NCBI GenBank assembly: GCA_040255675.1
Contig: JBDZVM010000019.1
Span: 14,057 to 78,056 of the forward strand
Length of the DNA: 64,000 nt
Direction: 5' to 3'
Source of the DNA: JBDZVM01 sp040255675
GTDB lineage: Bacteria > Actinomycetota > Actinomycetes > Acidothermales > Acidothermaceae
In this document: piece after piece, positions 35,201 through 43,792 of the stretch
Position numbering within the stretch: position 1 is the stretch's first letter
How the letters are laid out: each line of letters opens with the position of its first letter
Translations under genes and position numbers: made by a program
Notes under the pieces: generated by a model
Seen by the model: only the letters and a program-made list of their open reading frames with translations
Databases searched by the model: none
What the model was told of the DNA's origin: nothing

Positions 35201-37930
35201 ATGCGTGCGCCGCGTGTTGTCGTCGTCCTGGCCGCTGTTGCCTTCGCCGTTGCGACGCCGTTGGGTGTCGGCTACGCGTCAGACTCATCGAGCCCGGGTT
35301 CAACCGGTTCCATCGCGGGGACGGTTACCGGCGACGGAGGTTCAGTTGCTGGCGCCTGCGTGGATTTGGAAGGTGGGTACTCCACTCCTCCTCAGACGCA
35401 CACCGATTCAAATGGTGCGTATCTGTTTTCAGACCTCGCCACCAGCACGTCAGGCGAATATTACTTTGTCGAGGTAGACGCCAGCTGTAGCGCCGATCTG
35501 GACGCGGACAACTACCTTCGGTATCAGTCCACCGGTGTCTCTGTCACCGCTGGTCAGACGACAACCGTTGACGTGAGTCTGCAGTTGGGTGGTTCCGCGG
35601 CCGGGAGGATTCTCGACGCGAGCGGCAACCCACTCGCCGGGGTTTGTGTTGGTGCCTACCCTGACGATCCTGCGTTCATCGGGTGGGCACAGGGATACAC
35701 GCAGACAGATGCTGATGGCTCTTTCGTGCTTCGAGGCGTTATTCCTGGCGATTACCGAATCAAGATCGATGGTTGTTACGCATCGACGGTGCCTAGCGGC
35801 CCTGATATTCAGCCGGAGTATTACTACAACGACGGCGGTAGCGTTTCGAACGGCACGCAAAGCAAGGCCGATCTCACGACTGTCCCGATCGCCAAGGGCT
35901 CACAAGCATTGCTGGAGGATCAGAAGACTGCTCCTGGCGCGGACCTTGTGCTAACGACTGATGTCGACCCGACTGGGATTCAGCCATACATATTTCCTGT
36001 CGATAGCGGTTACACCGACCTCCTCGACGCGGGACTTATGGACCCGGTATTCGGGCTCAATGGTTGGAAAGTCACCAAGCTTATCCCTGGTGACTATAAG
36101 ATAGGATATCAGTATTGGGATCCCGTGACCGGATTGTCTCGCGCTGGCTACATCGGGTACTACAAAGGAATCGGCGTCGACGGAAGTATGGATACGGCGA
36201 CCGCAATCCCCGTCGTTGAAGGCGACAACGAGATCAGCGACCATATAGTCGTGCCGCCTATTGTCGACTCGACTACGACGTTGTCTGTGTCGCCGAATCG
36301 AGTCCCCGCGGGGAGCCAGATGACTATTACAGCCAGGGTGACGTCCAACTCGGGCACGCATGTTCCGGCGGGCGTGATCGATTTCTTCGATTTGAGCGTA
36401 GGTGGTGCCGCTGGTGGTCAATATTTAGGTCCGTCGGTTCTCGATTCGTCCGGCAGAGCGACCTTGCCATGGACCGTGTTGACGGGATCGCACACGATCG
36501 CTGCCTATTACAGTGGCGACGGCGGCACTCACGACAGCCATGGCGAAATCGCTATTGTCGATGGCGTCGCACCAGGAGGCAGTAGCGGCGGAGGGGGTGG
36601 TGCCGCACCTCCGGCCCAGTCCACTGTGACCGGCACCGTCGACGACGGCGAGTCGTTGTCGTCCGACCCGGGTGGTACGCCCAACGACGCGAACCCGCTG
36701 ATTATCAACGTCAGCACGCCGAAGGGTGGCAGCATCAGCATCGATGAGACGCCGCCAGACACGAATATCAGCGGTTACAAAATCCTCAATGTGGGAGCCA
36801 CTATTACCGCGCCCGCCGCGACGACGTCCGATCCGTTGAAGGTGACTTTCCAGGTCTTCGACGGAAAATTGCCCAACGGTTATTACGGTTCCGACCTCAC
36901 CGTATTCCGTGATGGCAGCCCGGTGGCGGATTGCGATACGCCGGATGTCGCGGCGCCAGACCCCTGCGTTGCCTCGAGAACAACCGAAAACGGTGTCACG
37001 ACTATCGTCGTGTTGTCGTCGCACGCGAGTACGTGGGACGTCGAGGCCGCCAATGTCGGTCGCATCGGGGGTCGTGACCGCATTACTACCGCGGTAGCGG
37101 TCTCCCAGGATTCGTTCCCCAACGGCAACGCCGGCGCGGTCGTGCTCGCACGCGCCGACGATTTCCCCGACGCGTTGGTCGGCGCGCCCCTCGCGGCCGC
37201 GAAGAACGCGCCACTGCTGCTCACCGACGGCGCGGCGTTGCCCGCCGCGACGGCGTCCGAGATCGATCGGGCGCTGCCCAACGGCCAGACGGTTTACGTG
37301 CTGGGCGGCCCGGCCGCGATCCCTGACAGCGTCGTGACCCAACTTCAAAGGAGTGGCTACACGGTCGTCCGGTATGGAGGAAACGACAGGTTCGACACGG
37401 CAGTCAAGGTTGCTGACGCGCTCGGCGATCCGCAAACCGTGTTGCTCGCGACCGGAACGAACTTCCCCGACGCGCTCGCGGCCGGTCCGGCGGCAGCGCA
37501 CGTCGGCGGCGTCGTGCTGCTGACCAACGGCAAGGCGCTGCCGGCGGCGACGTCCGGCTATGTGAGCAAGCACGCTGACACGGTTTACGCGATCGGCGGA
37601 CCCGCCGCGGCGGCCGATCCCACGGCGATGCCGGTGTTCGGCGCCGACCGATACGCGACCGCGACCGCCGTTGCCACCAGGTTTTTCCCGGCACCGACAG
37701 CCATTGGTGTAGCGACGGCGGCTAATTTCCCCGACGCGCTTTCTGGCGGCGCGCAACTAGCGCTTGTCGGCGAGCCGCTTGTGCTCTCGAGCCCGGAGTC
37801 GGTGCCGTCCGCGACGACCGACTATCTGACGAGCGTTAGGGGCACGGCCACGACGGCGCACATGTTCGGCGGAGTCCAGGCGCTTGCCGACGCCGTGCGT
37901 AGCCAAATCGAACACGCCCTCGGCAGCTAG
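35201..37930 (+). CDS. Secreted surface protein with three cell-wall-binding repeats (CWB2)
   Basis: 909 residues. Signal peptide 1-27; two or three carboxypeptidase-regulatory-like beta domains (about 33-240, units such as GSIAGTVTGDGGSVAGACVD and AAGRILDASGNPLAGVC); an Ig-like domain (about 350-450); a Gly/Ser linker near residue 460; a beta domain (475-615); then three CWB2 repeats (about 617-909) with NFPDALAAG and DRYATATAVA signatures. CWB2 modules bind teichoic-acid-type wall polymers noncovalently. Residues 30-450 are coded with visibly more AT-rich codons than the GC-rich CWB2 part, implying domain acquisition. The partner of the outer domains is unknown. Confidence 0.85.
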   Translation: MRAPRVVVVLAAVAFAVATPLGVGYASDSSSPGSTGSIAGTVTGDGGSVAGACVDLEGGYSTPPQTHTDSNGAYLFSDLATSTSGEYYFVEVDASCSADLDADNYLRYQSTGVSVTAGQTTTVDVSLQLGGSAAGRILDASGNPLAGVCVGAYPDDPAFIGWAQGYTQTDADGSFVLRGVIPGDYRIKIDGCYASTVPSGPDIQPEYYYNDGGSVSNGTQSKADLTTVPIAKGSQALLEDQKTAPGADLVLTTDVDPTGIQPYIFPVDSGYTDLLDAGLMDPVFGLNGWKVTKLIPGDYKIGYQYWDPVTGLSRAGYIGYYKGIGVDGSMDTATAIPVVEGDNEISDHIVVPPIVDSTTTLSVSPNRVPAGSQMTITARVTSNSGTHVPAGVIDFFDLSVGGAAGGQYLGPSVLDSSGRATLPWTVLTGSHTIAAYYSGDGGTHDSHGEIAIVDGVAPGGSSGGGGGAAPPAQSTVTGTVDDGESLSSDPGGTPNDANPLIINVSTPKGGSISIDETPPDTNISGYKILNVGATITAPAATTSDPLKVTFQVFDGKLPNGYYGSDLTVFRDGSPVADCDTPDVAAPDPCVASRTTENGVTTIVVLSSHASTWDVEAANVGRIGGRDRITTAVAVSQDSFPNGNAGAVVLARADDFPDALVGAPLAAAKNAPLLLTDGAALPAATASEIDRALPNGQTVYVLGGPAAIPDSVVTQLQRSGYTVVRYGGNDRFDTAVKVADALGDPQTVLLATGTNFPDALAAGPAAAHVGGVVLLTNGKALPAATSGYVSKHADTVYAIGGPAAAADPTAMPVFGADRYATATAVATRFFPAPTAIGVATAANFPDALSGGAQLALVGEPLVLSSPESVPSATTDYLTSVRGTATTAHMFGGVQALADAVRSQIEHALGS

Positions 37931-37943
37931 GCGAGCGCGTCAA

Positions 37944-38807
37944 CTACCTGTCACGTAACGCTTTCAGTAGCGCGAGGTCGTCGCGATGCTCGGGCGCCTT
38001 GCCCGGCGTTTCGAGCACCACCGGCACACCTCGCGTCGCCGGGTGCCGAAACAGTTCGGCGAACGGCTCCGCGCCGATGCGGCCCCGGCCGATGCGTTCG
38101 TGGTTGTCGCGGTTCGACCCGCGCTCGTCTTTCGAATCGTTGGCGTGCACGAGCTTCAGCCGGCCGCGACCGACCGTGCGCACCAGCGTGTTCAACGTCG
38201 CGCGAACCCCGCCGGGCATGGCCAAATCATGCCCAGCCGCGAACGCGTGACAGGTGTCAAGGCAAACCCCGAGCCGCGGATGCTCGTCGAGCATTTCAAA
38301 ATACGGGCCAAGGTCGTCGACCGTCGCGGCAAGGGATTGCCCGGCACCGGCGGTGGGTTCGATGAGCAAGTCGGGGCCGTCGTCGGTGATTTCGTCGAGC
38401 AGCGGCAGCAAATGCTCACGAAGTTGCTTCATCGCCACCGGTTTGCTCGACGGCGTCACGGCAGAACCGGCATGGACGACGACACCCCGCGCGCCGATCG
38501 CACGCCCGCGCGCCAGCGCGTGCCGAAGCGATCGCACGGAGTTTTCGAGTGTGGTCTCGGTGGGCGAGCCCAGGTTCACCAAGTAGGGCGCGTGCACGAA
38601 CGCCGGAAGCTTCGACGTGGCGCAACCGGCGCGAAACTCGTCGTCTTGCTTTGGATCGCCCGGCGACAAGGCCCAGCCGCGCGGGTTCGACAAGAACACT
38701 TGCACCGCTTCGGCCCCAACGTCGCGCGCGTAGGCGAGCCCACCGCTGGAGAGGCCACCCGCGACCGGCACGTGCGCGCCGACGGGCGACGGTTTGCGAG
38801 GTGGCAT
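37944..38807 (-). CDS. nfo: Endonuclease IV (AP endonuclease)
   Basis: 287 residues, TIM-barrel. Metal-site segments are present: GAHVPVAGGLS at the start, FVHAPYLVNLGSP, VVHAGS, LLIEPTAGAG (Glu), CLDTCHAFAAGHD (His) and LVHANDSKD (His, Asp). It cuts 5' to abasic sites in base excision repair. It ends 13 bp from the convergent surface-protein gene. Confidence 0.93.
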   Translation of the reverse strand: MPPRKPSPVGAHVPVAGGLSSGGLAYARDVGAEAVQVFLSNPRGWALSPGDPKQDDEFRAGCATSKLPAFVHAPYLVNLGSPTETTLENSVRSLRHALARGRAIGARGVVVHAGSAVTPSSKPVAMKQLREHLLPLLDEITDDGPDLLIEPTAGAGQSLAATVDDLGPYFEMLDEHPRLGVCLDTCHAFAAGHDLAMPGGVRATLNTLVRTVGRGRLKLVHANDSKDERGSNRDNHERIGRGRIGAEPFAELFRHPATRGVPVVLETPGKAPEHRDDLALLKALRDR

Positions 38808-38878
38808 GTACCTAGGATGTCAGAAGGCGGATAAGGCTCGTTATGCCTTTGCCTAAAGGACAAGCGGCGAAAAGCGAA

Positions 38879-40789
38879 TCAGTCGGCCCACAGCGAGACG
38901 ACCGTGCCGTGCGGCTTCATCGAGCCACCCTTCGGGTCTTGCTTGACGACGATGCCGAACCGACCCTTGTCGACGACCTTCACCTGGAAGCCGGCGTCGG
39001 TCAAGGCCTTCGACGCCTGCTCGAGGGTGGTCCACGACGCCGGGTTGGCCAGATTGCTGGTGACGTCGGGCACCTTGAACAACTCAGGCCCCTTCGACAC
39101 GTTCAGCGTGATGGTGTCGTTCTTGAACGCGGTGCCGTTGGCCGGCGTCTGTGAGATCACCACGCCCTTGTCGACGGTGTCGCTGAACTGCTCGTTCACG
39201 GTGACGTTGAACCCGGCGGCTTTCAGCGCCTTTTCGGCGTCGTCGGCTTTCTTTCCCTGGTAGTTGGGCACCTCGATCGGCTGGCGGCCCTTGCTCACCT
39301 GCACCGTCACGGCCGAACCCCAGTCGAGCGGGGTGTCGCCGGGCGGCGGGTCGACGGCGACGACGTTGCCGGACGGCACCGTGTCGCTGAAAACCGGGAC
39401 GGGCGACGCCACGGTGAACCGGCCGTCCTTTTCCAGCACGGCCTTATACGCATCGTAGGTGGTGGTGTTCGGGTCGAACGCCGGAACAGTGGTCGTATGC
39501 CGGCCCTTCGAGACGATGACCGTCACCGCGTCGCCGCGTTTGACGCGGTTGCCTTTGTCGACGTTCTGGCTCATGATCTCGTCGGCCGGGACCGTCGTGC
39601 TCCATTGCTTGCTCGGATCGACGACGAGCTTCACATGCGCCTTCGCCGCTTGCGCTTGCGCGTCGGTGACCGAGAGGTGGTAGAAGTCGGGCACGGTCGT
39701 GTATTGCCCGACGCCGTACCACCAGCCCGCGCTCGCGGCGCCCGCGGCGAGCAAGAGCACGATCAGCAGCGCCATCAATCCGCGCCGCCGGCGTCGCCGC
39801 CTTCGCGACCGCGCGTCGTCGTCCGGTGTCGAGCCGTCTTCGTCTCCAGGCGATGTGATGCCGCCCTCGGGCATGTCGACGACGAGGGTTTGATGGGTAC
39901 GCGGCGTCAGCGTCGTGGCGGCGCCCGCGTCGGCCTCCAGCGCCGGCAGGGTGCGACGCACGCGCACCACTTCGGCCAAGAACGCGCCGGCGTCGGTTGG
40001 TCGCGCGTCGGGATCGCGCGCGGTCGCGCGTTGTACCAACGCGTCGACGGGCGCCGGAATGCCCGGCACAAGGTCGGACGGCGGGGGCACCGTCTCGTGG
40101 GCGTGCCGGTACGCGACGGAGATCGGCGTGTCGCCGTCGTAGGGCGGCCGACCAGTGAGCATCTCGAAAAGCATGATCCCGGCCGCGTAGACGTCGCTTC
40201 GCGCATCGGCGACGCCGCGGGTGACCTGTTCAGGGGCGAGGTAGGCGACCGTGCCGATCAACGTGGTGGCGCTTGTGGTGGTGTGAGTCGCGGCGGCGCG
40301 GGCCAACCCGAAGTCGGCGACCTTCACGCGACCGTCGTCGGCGAGCAATACGTTTTCGGGCTTGACGTCGCGGTGCACCAAACCCGCCGTGTGGGCGGCC
40401 GACAACGCGGCCAGCACTGGGTGCAAGATCGACAAGGCCTCTTGAGGCTGGAGGTGGTCGCGTTCGCGCAGCAAGTCGCGAAGCGTGCGGCCCTGCACGT
40501 ACTCCATCGCCAGGAACACCTGGCCGTCGTCCTCGCCTTGATCGAAAACCGCCACTACGTTCGGGTGCGACAGCCGCGCCGCCGACCTGGCTTCGCGGAT
40601 GAAGCGCGCGACGAACTCGTCGTCTTCGGCGTAGATCTGATGCATCACCTTTAGCGCGACGAGCCGATCAAGCCGGACGTCGAGCGCCCGGTACACCGTG
40701 GCCATGCCGCCGCGCGCGATACGCGACTCGACCCGATAGCGGCCGTCGAGCACCCGCCCGACGAGGGAATCGGAAACTGTCGCGTCCAC
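38879..40789 (-). CDS. pknL: Serine/threonine protein kinase with PASTA repeats (PknL-like)
   Basis: 636 residues from a GTG. Kinase domain about residues 12-275 with VALKVMHQIY, catalytic HRDVKPENVLL and VADFGLARA. A basic juxtamembrane stretch (RRRRRRRRG) precedes one helix (LMALLIVLLLAAGAASAGW, about 340-358), then four extracellular PASTA domains (about 362-636). PASTA kinases sense muropeptides or lipid II and control wall synthesis and division. It is the last gene in the mycobacterial-like synteny block and is followed by the convergent nfo end. Confidence 0.93.
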   Translation of the reverse strand: MDATVSDSLVGRVLDGRYRVESRIARGGMATVYRALDVRLDRLVALKVMHQIYAEDDEFVARFIREARSAARLSHPNVVAVFDQGEDDGQVFLAMEYVQGRTLRDLLRERDHLQPQEALSILHPVLAALSAAHTAGLVHRDVKPENVLLADDGRVKVADFGLARAAATHTTTSATTLIGTVAYLAPEQVTRGVADARSDVYAAGIMLFEMLTGRPPYDGDTPISVAYRHAHETVPPPSDLVPGIPAPVDALVQRATARDPDARPTDAGAFLAEVVRVRRTLPALEADAGAATTLTPRTHQTLVVDMPEGGITSPGDEDGSTPDDDARSRRRRRRRRGLMALLIVLLLAAGAASAGWWYGVGQYTTVPDFYHLSVTDAQAQAAKAHVKLVVDPSKQWSTTVPADEIMSQNVDKGNRVKRGDAVTVIVSKGRHTTTVPAFDPNTTTYDAYKAVLEKDGRFTVASPVPVFSDTVPSGNVVAVDPPPGDTPLDWGSAVTVQVSKGRQPIEVPNYQGKKADDAEKALKAAGFNVTVNEQFSDTVDKGVVISQTPANGTAFKNDTITLNVSKGPELFKVPDVTSNLANPASWTTLEQASKALTDAGFQVKVVDKGRFGIVVKQDPKGGSMKPHGTVVSLWAD

Positions 40790-40961
40790 GGCACCCGAGT
40801 CTACGTGGGGACCGGCACCGAACCGGGGAACCGACGCTTCGGCAACGCCCGGGAGATCAGGCGATCAATCTCCCACTTGCCGGGGTATCAGCGTGTCCGT
40901 ACGCTGCCCGCAACCGATCGGAAGGGCTCGATCGAATGGAGAGCGAGATGGCGGTGACGCG

Positions 40962-41363
40962 TTGAGCACCCGGAGCGCGAGCGCGAGTTGGGTGCCCGGC
41001 CCGCTGCGCTGCGACGTCGTCGTCGAAGGGTTCTCCGTCGCGGTCGATGAGCCGGCCGAGGTCGGCGGCACCGACCTCGCGCCCCAACCGACCGACTTCT
41101 TTCTCGTCTCCGCCGCGTCGTGCTTCGCGCTGTCGATGGTCTACAGCGCGGGCAAGCACGGCGTCGAGTTCGACCGGCTTCGAGTTGACGCGGTCGGGCA
41201 CTACAAGGGCACCCGATTCGACTCCGTGCGCATCGAGGTCTACGCCGAAGGCGCGGGCGACGCCGACATGACGTCGATCGTCGAAGGCGCCCAGCGGGTT
41301 TGCTATGTCACCAACACGATTCGCGAAGGCGCCGCCGTCGACATCGTCGTGAAGGGCCCGTGA
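40962..41363 (+). CDS. OsmC/Ohr-family protein
   Basis: 133 residues from a TTG at 40962; a GTG at 40893 is possible. The OsmC core is seen in EVGGTDLAPQPTDFFLVSAASCFALSM (first active Cys near residue 57) and the second Cys in QRVCYVTNTIREG near residue 115. The family reduces organic hydroperoxides through the two thiols. The start is uncertain because no strong ribosome site is present. Confidence 0.75.
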   Translation: MSTRSASASWVPGPLRCDVVVEGFSVAVDEPAEVGGTDLAPQPTDFFLVSAASCFALSMVYSAGKHGVEFDRLRVDAVGHYKGTRFDSVRIEVYAEGAGDADMTSIVEGAQRVCYVTNTIREGAAVDIVVKGP

Positions 41364-41367
41364 GCGG

Positions 41368-41826
41368 CTACCGCAGCGTGATGTCGACGCCGTGTTCCTC
41401 TTTCGGGCGCGGGCCGAAATAGCGACGCTCCGACTCGTCGATCTTGATGTCGTTGATGCTCGACTCGCGCCGATACATCAAGCCTTCTTCGTTGAACTCC
41501 CACAGCTCGTTGCCGTAACTGCGCCACCACTGACCGTCGGGGTCGTGCGACTCGTACTGATAGCGGACGGCGATCCGATTGTCGGTGAACGCCCACATCG
41601 ACTTGCGCAGCGAATAGTCAAGTTCGCGCGCCCACTTGACGCGCAGGAATTCCACGATGGCGGCGCGCCCTTTGACGAAGGAGTCGCGGTTTCTCCACTC
41701 GGAGTCTTCGGTATATCCCTGCGCGACGCGCTCGGGGTCGCAGGTGTTCCACGCGTCTTCGGCGCCTTGCACCTTCTGAATGGCGGTTTCGCGGGTAAAC
41801 GGCGGAACCGGCGGACGTGCGGCCAT
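41368..41826 (-). CDS. DUF1348 (NTF2-like) family protein
   Basis: 152 residues from the ATG at 41826, just after AGAAGGA. The NTF2-like fold begins RETAIQKVQGAEDAWNTCDP and the body has many aromatic residues (WWRSYGNELWEFNEEG), as in the DUF1348 family. No catalytic pair can be asserted. It is convergent with the OsmC-like gene, which ends 4 bp away. Confidence 0.8.
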   Translation of the reverse strand: MAARPPVPPFTRETAIQKVQGAEDAWNTCDPERVAQGYTEDSEWRNRDSFVKGRAAIVEFLRVKWARELDYSLRKSMWAFTDNRIAVRYQYESHDPDGQWWRSYGNELWEFNEEGLMYRRESSINDIKIDESERRYFGPRPKEEHGVDITLR

Positions 41827-41916
41827 GGCAATCCTTCTTTCGCTCATCGATGACGCTACTCGTCAGTGCCTTTTCTGAAACACCGGCCGGTTGAGTACGG
41901 CTAACGCGTGCAATAG

Positions 41917-42957
41917 TCATGAGAGCTGGCGTAGCCCCGTCACTGATTCCGTAGTGAGATCGATGACGCCGGCGCGTTCGGTCGCTTTCGCCAACGCGAC
42001 GACGCCGCTCGAGTCGACGGTTCCAACTACAGCGGCGTCGAGATCCCGGTCGAGAAACGGCGTGATGCATTGCGTTTCCTTGCCGGCAGGCGCGCACAAC
42101 AAGAACCCGAAACTCGGAAAGCAGGTGAGCCACCGCTCGAGCGGTACGTTCTTCGGCCGGGGGAGCGCGTCGAGTTCGAGCTCGACGCCGAGCCGCCCGT
42201 GTTCAAGGAGCATCGCGAGCGACCCGACGAGGCCGGCCATGCTGATGTCTTTCGCCGCCACGCACGCGCCTGTCGCGGCTACGTCAGCAAACAGGCGGAC
42301 GTCGCCCGCCATGCGTTCTTTGCGCCGGTCGAAACCTCGGAAGAACGGGAAATCGTCGCGCATGTCGCCGTCCGTTGCCGCGACGACGATCAGCCGGTGA
42401 CCGGCGCGCGCGTTCGCCGACGACAGCGGGTGGTCGGCACGGCCGACGCCGAATGCGGAAAGCGCCGGCTCGCCGTCGTAGTCGGTCAGGTGACCGCCGA
42501 GCAGCGGCACGTCGTACATCTCGCACGCGAAACGTATTCCTTCGAGGATGCGCCGGGCGGTGGCGGAATCCGAGACGATCGTGTCGACGATGCCGAGCGG
42601 AATCGCGCCCATGGCGGCGAGATCGTTGACGTTGGCCAACACCGCGGCGATACCGGCGCCGAACGGGTCTTTCTTGACGAACGATGGCCAAAGCGCCTCT
42701 CCGCAGGCGACGACGTTGGTTCGAGCGAGCGGCACAGCCGCTCCGTCGTCGCCCGGACCGGTCAGCCAATCGCTCGGTCCGAAGATTTCCGACACCAGCC
42801 CGATTGCCGATTTCGCCCGTAACGCCGCATGATTCGCGACGAGCCGCGCGAGGTGAGGAAGCGGCATCTCGCCGTCCGGTGATGTCGCTGTAGCGGTGTC
42901 GCCAGCGGCGGCGAATGCGGACGACGCGGACGACGCGGACGACGCGGCACCGGGCAT
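41917..42957 (-). CDS. AIR-synthase-related protein, Sll0787/NitF-like
   Basis: 346 residues from the ATG at 42957 (GTGAGG six bases before). An N-terminal SASSASSA stretch of about 20 residues comes from a 9-bp repeat. The PurM-like ATP-binding fold follows: GPGDDGAAVPL near residue 66, VLANVNDLAAMGAIPLGI near residue 110, GGHLTDYDGEPALS near residue 160. This subgroup is one component of the Nit1C-type gene set (Sll0787 in Synechocystis, fused to GNAT in MSMEG_0567). It lies divergent from the phosphosulfolactate-synthase-like gene with 60 bp between, about 19 kb from the radical SAM and GNAT genes it normally accompanies. Confidence 0.8.
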   Translation of the reverse strand: MPGAASSASSASSAFAAAGDTATATSPDGEMPLPHLARLVANHAALRAKSAIGLVSEIFGPSDWLTGPGDDGAAVPLARTNVVACGEALWPSFVKKDPFGAGIAAVLANVNDLAAMGAIPLGIVDTIVSDSATARRILEGIRFACEMYDVPLLGGHLTDYDGEPALSAFGVGRADHPLSSANARAGHRLIVVAATDGDMRDDFPFFRGFDRRKERMAGDVRLFADVAATGACVAAKDISMAGLVGSLAMLLEHGRLGVELELDALPRPKNVPLERWLTCFPSFGFLLCAPAGKETQCITPFLDRDLDAAVVGTVDSSGVVALAKATERAGVIDLTTESVTGLRQLS

Positions 42958-43001
42958 CGCGAACCTCACTCTCGCGTGTGTTGTCCGATCATCATAAGGT
43001 C

Positions 43002-43015
43002 GTTTACTATCCGAC
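43002..43015. promoter_or_regulatory. Candidate operator, site A of a recurring motif
   Basis: GTCGGATAGTAAAC on the minus strand, inside the 60-bp divergent promoter between the AIR-synthase-like gene and the lyase operon. The 13-mer TCGGATAGTAAAC is identical to site B at 49969-49981 and shares ten bases with site C at 54009-54020. Confidence 0.6.
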
Positions 43016-43017
43016 GC

Positions 43018-43788
43018 ATGCCCGCGGATTTTCTTGCGTTGCCAAAACGCCGCAGGAAACCCCGCACGAGCGGCGTCACGCATGTACTCGACAAGGGCAT
43101 GCCCGAGCCGACCGCCAAGGCCCTGCTCGATGCGGCAGGCGACTTCATCGACATCTGGAAATTCGGTTGGGGTACCGCGTACCTCGATCGAGAACTCGAG
43201 CGCAAACTCGAATTGTTGGCTGGCCATGAGGTGCTCGCGTGCATGGGCGGCACGCTCCTGGAGATCGCGTGGAGCCAAAGCCGCGTCGAGGAGTGTTTGC
43301 GATGGGCCACCGGAGTCGGACTTCCGCTCGTGGAAGTCTCGGCTGGGGTTATGCCGATCCCCGCCGAACACCGAGCTCGCCTGATCAAGCGCGCTGCCGA
43401 GTCGTTCGTCGTGTTGTCAGAAGTGGGCAGCAAGGATCCCGCGAAACTGGCCGACCCGAAGGAATGGGCGGCCCAGGTGGAAGCCGATCTAGTCGCGGGC
43501 GCGTGGCTCGTGGTAACCGAAGGCCGCGAAAGCGGGACAGTCGGCCTGTACGGGCCGGGCGGGGAGGTGCAGGAAGGGCTGATAGACGCGGTGGCCGCTG
43601 TCGCGGGCCACGAGCGCATCCTTTTCGAGGCACCACGAAAAGACCAGCAAGCGTGGCTGATCAACCGCTTCGGGTGCGACGTGAACCTCGGCAACATCCC
43701 GCTCACCGACGTCGTCGGCGTTGAGGCGCTCCGCCTCGGTCTTCGCGCCGACACCGCGGTCGTGCCCGAGCGCCCGCCCGACTGGTGA
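43018..43788 (+). CDS. Phosphosulfolactate synthase-like protein (ComA family)
   Basis: 256 residues, TIM-barrel. ComA family features: SGVTHVLDKGMP near residue 20, IDIWKFGWGTAYLD near residue 45, CMGGTLLEIAW near residue 78, EVSAGVMPIP near residue 107. ComA adds sulfite to PEP to give phosphosulfolactate, the first step of archaeal coenzyme M synthesis; bacterial homologues often have unproven roles. It is the first gene of the plus-strand operon and ends 4 bp before the first lyase gene. A PEP-binding phosphotransferase gene at the far end of the locus is a possible link. Confidence 0.8.
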   Translation: MPADFLALPKRRRKPRTSGVTHVLDKGMPEPTAKALLDAAGDFIDIWKFGWGTAYLDRELERKLELLAGHEVLACMGGTLLEIAWSQSRVEECLRWATGVGLPLVEVSAGVMPIPAEHRARLIKRAAESFVVLSEVGSKDPAKLADPKEWAAQVEADLVAGAWLVVTEGRESGTVGLYGPGGEVQEGLIDAVAAVAGHERILFEAPRKDQQAWLINRFGCDVNLGNIPLTDVVGVEALRLGLRADTAVVPERPPDW

Positions 43789-43792
43789 TGCC

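Noticed and set aside
43001..43020. TTTACTATCC as a -10 promoter element
   Set aside because: The same motif lies at different distances and in both orientations relative to the genes it precedes, so an operator is the simpler reading, although a promoter role at one site is not excluded.
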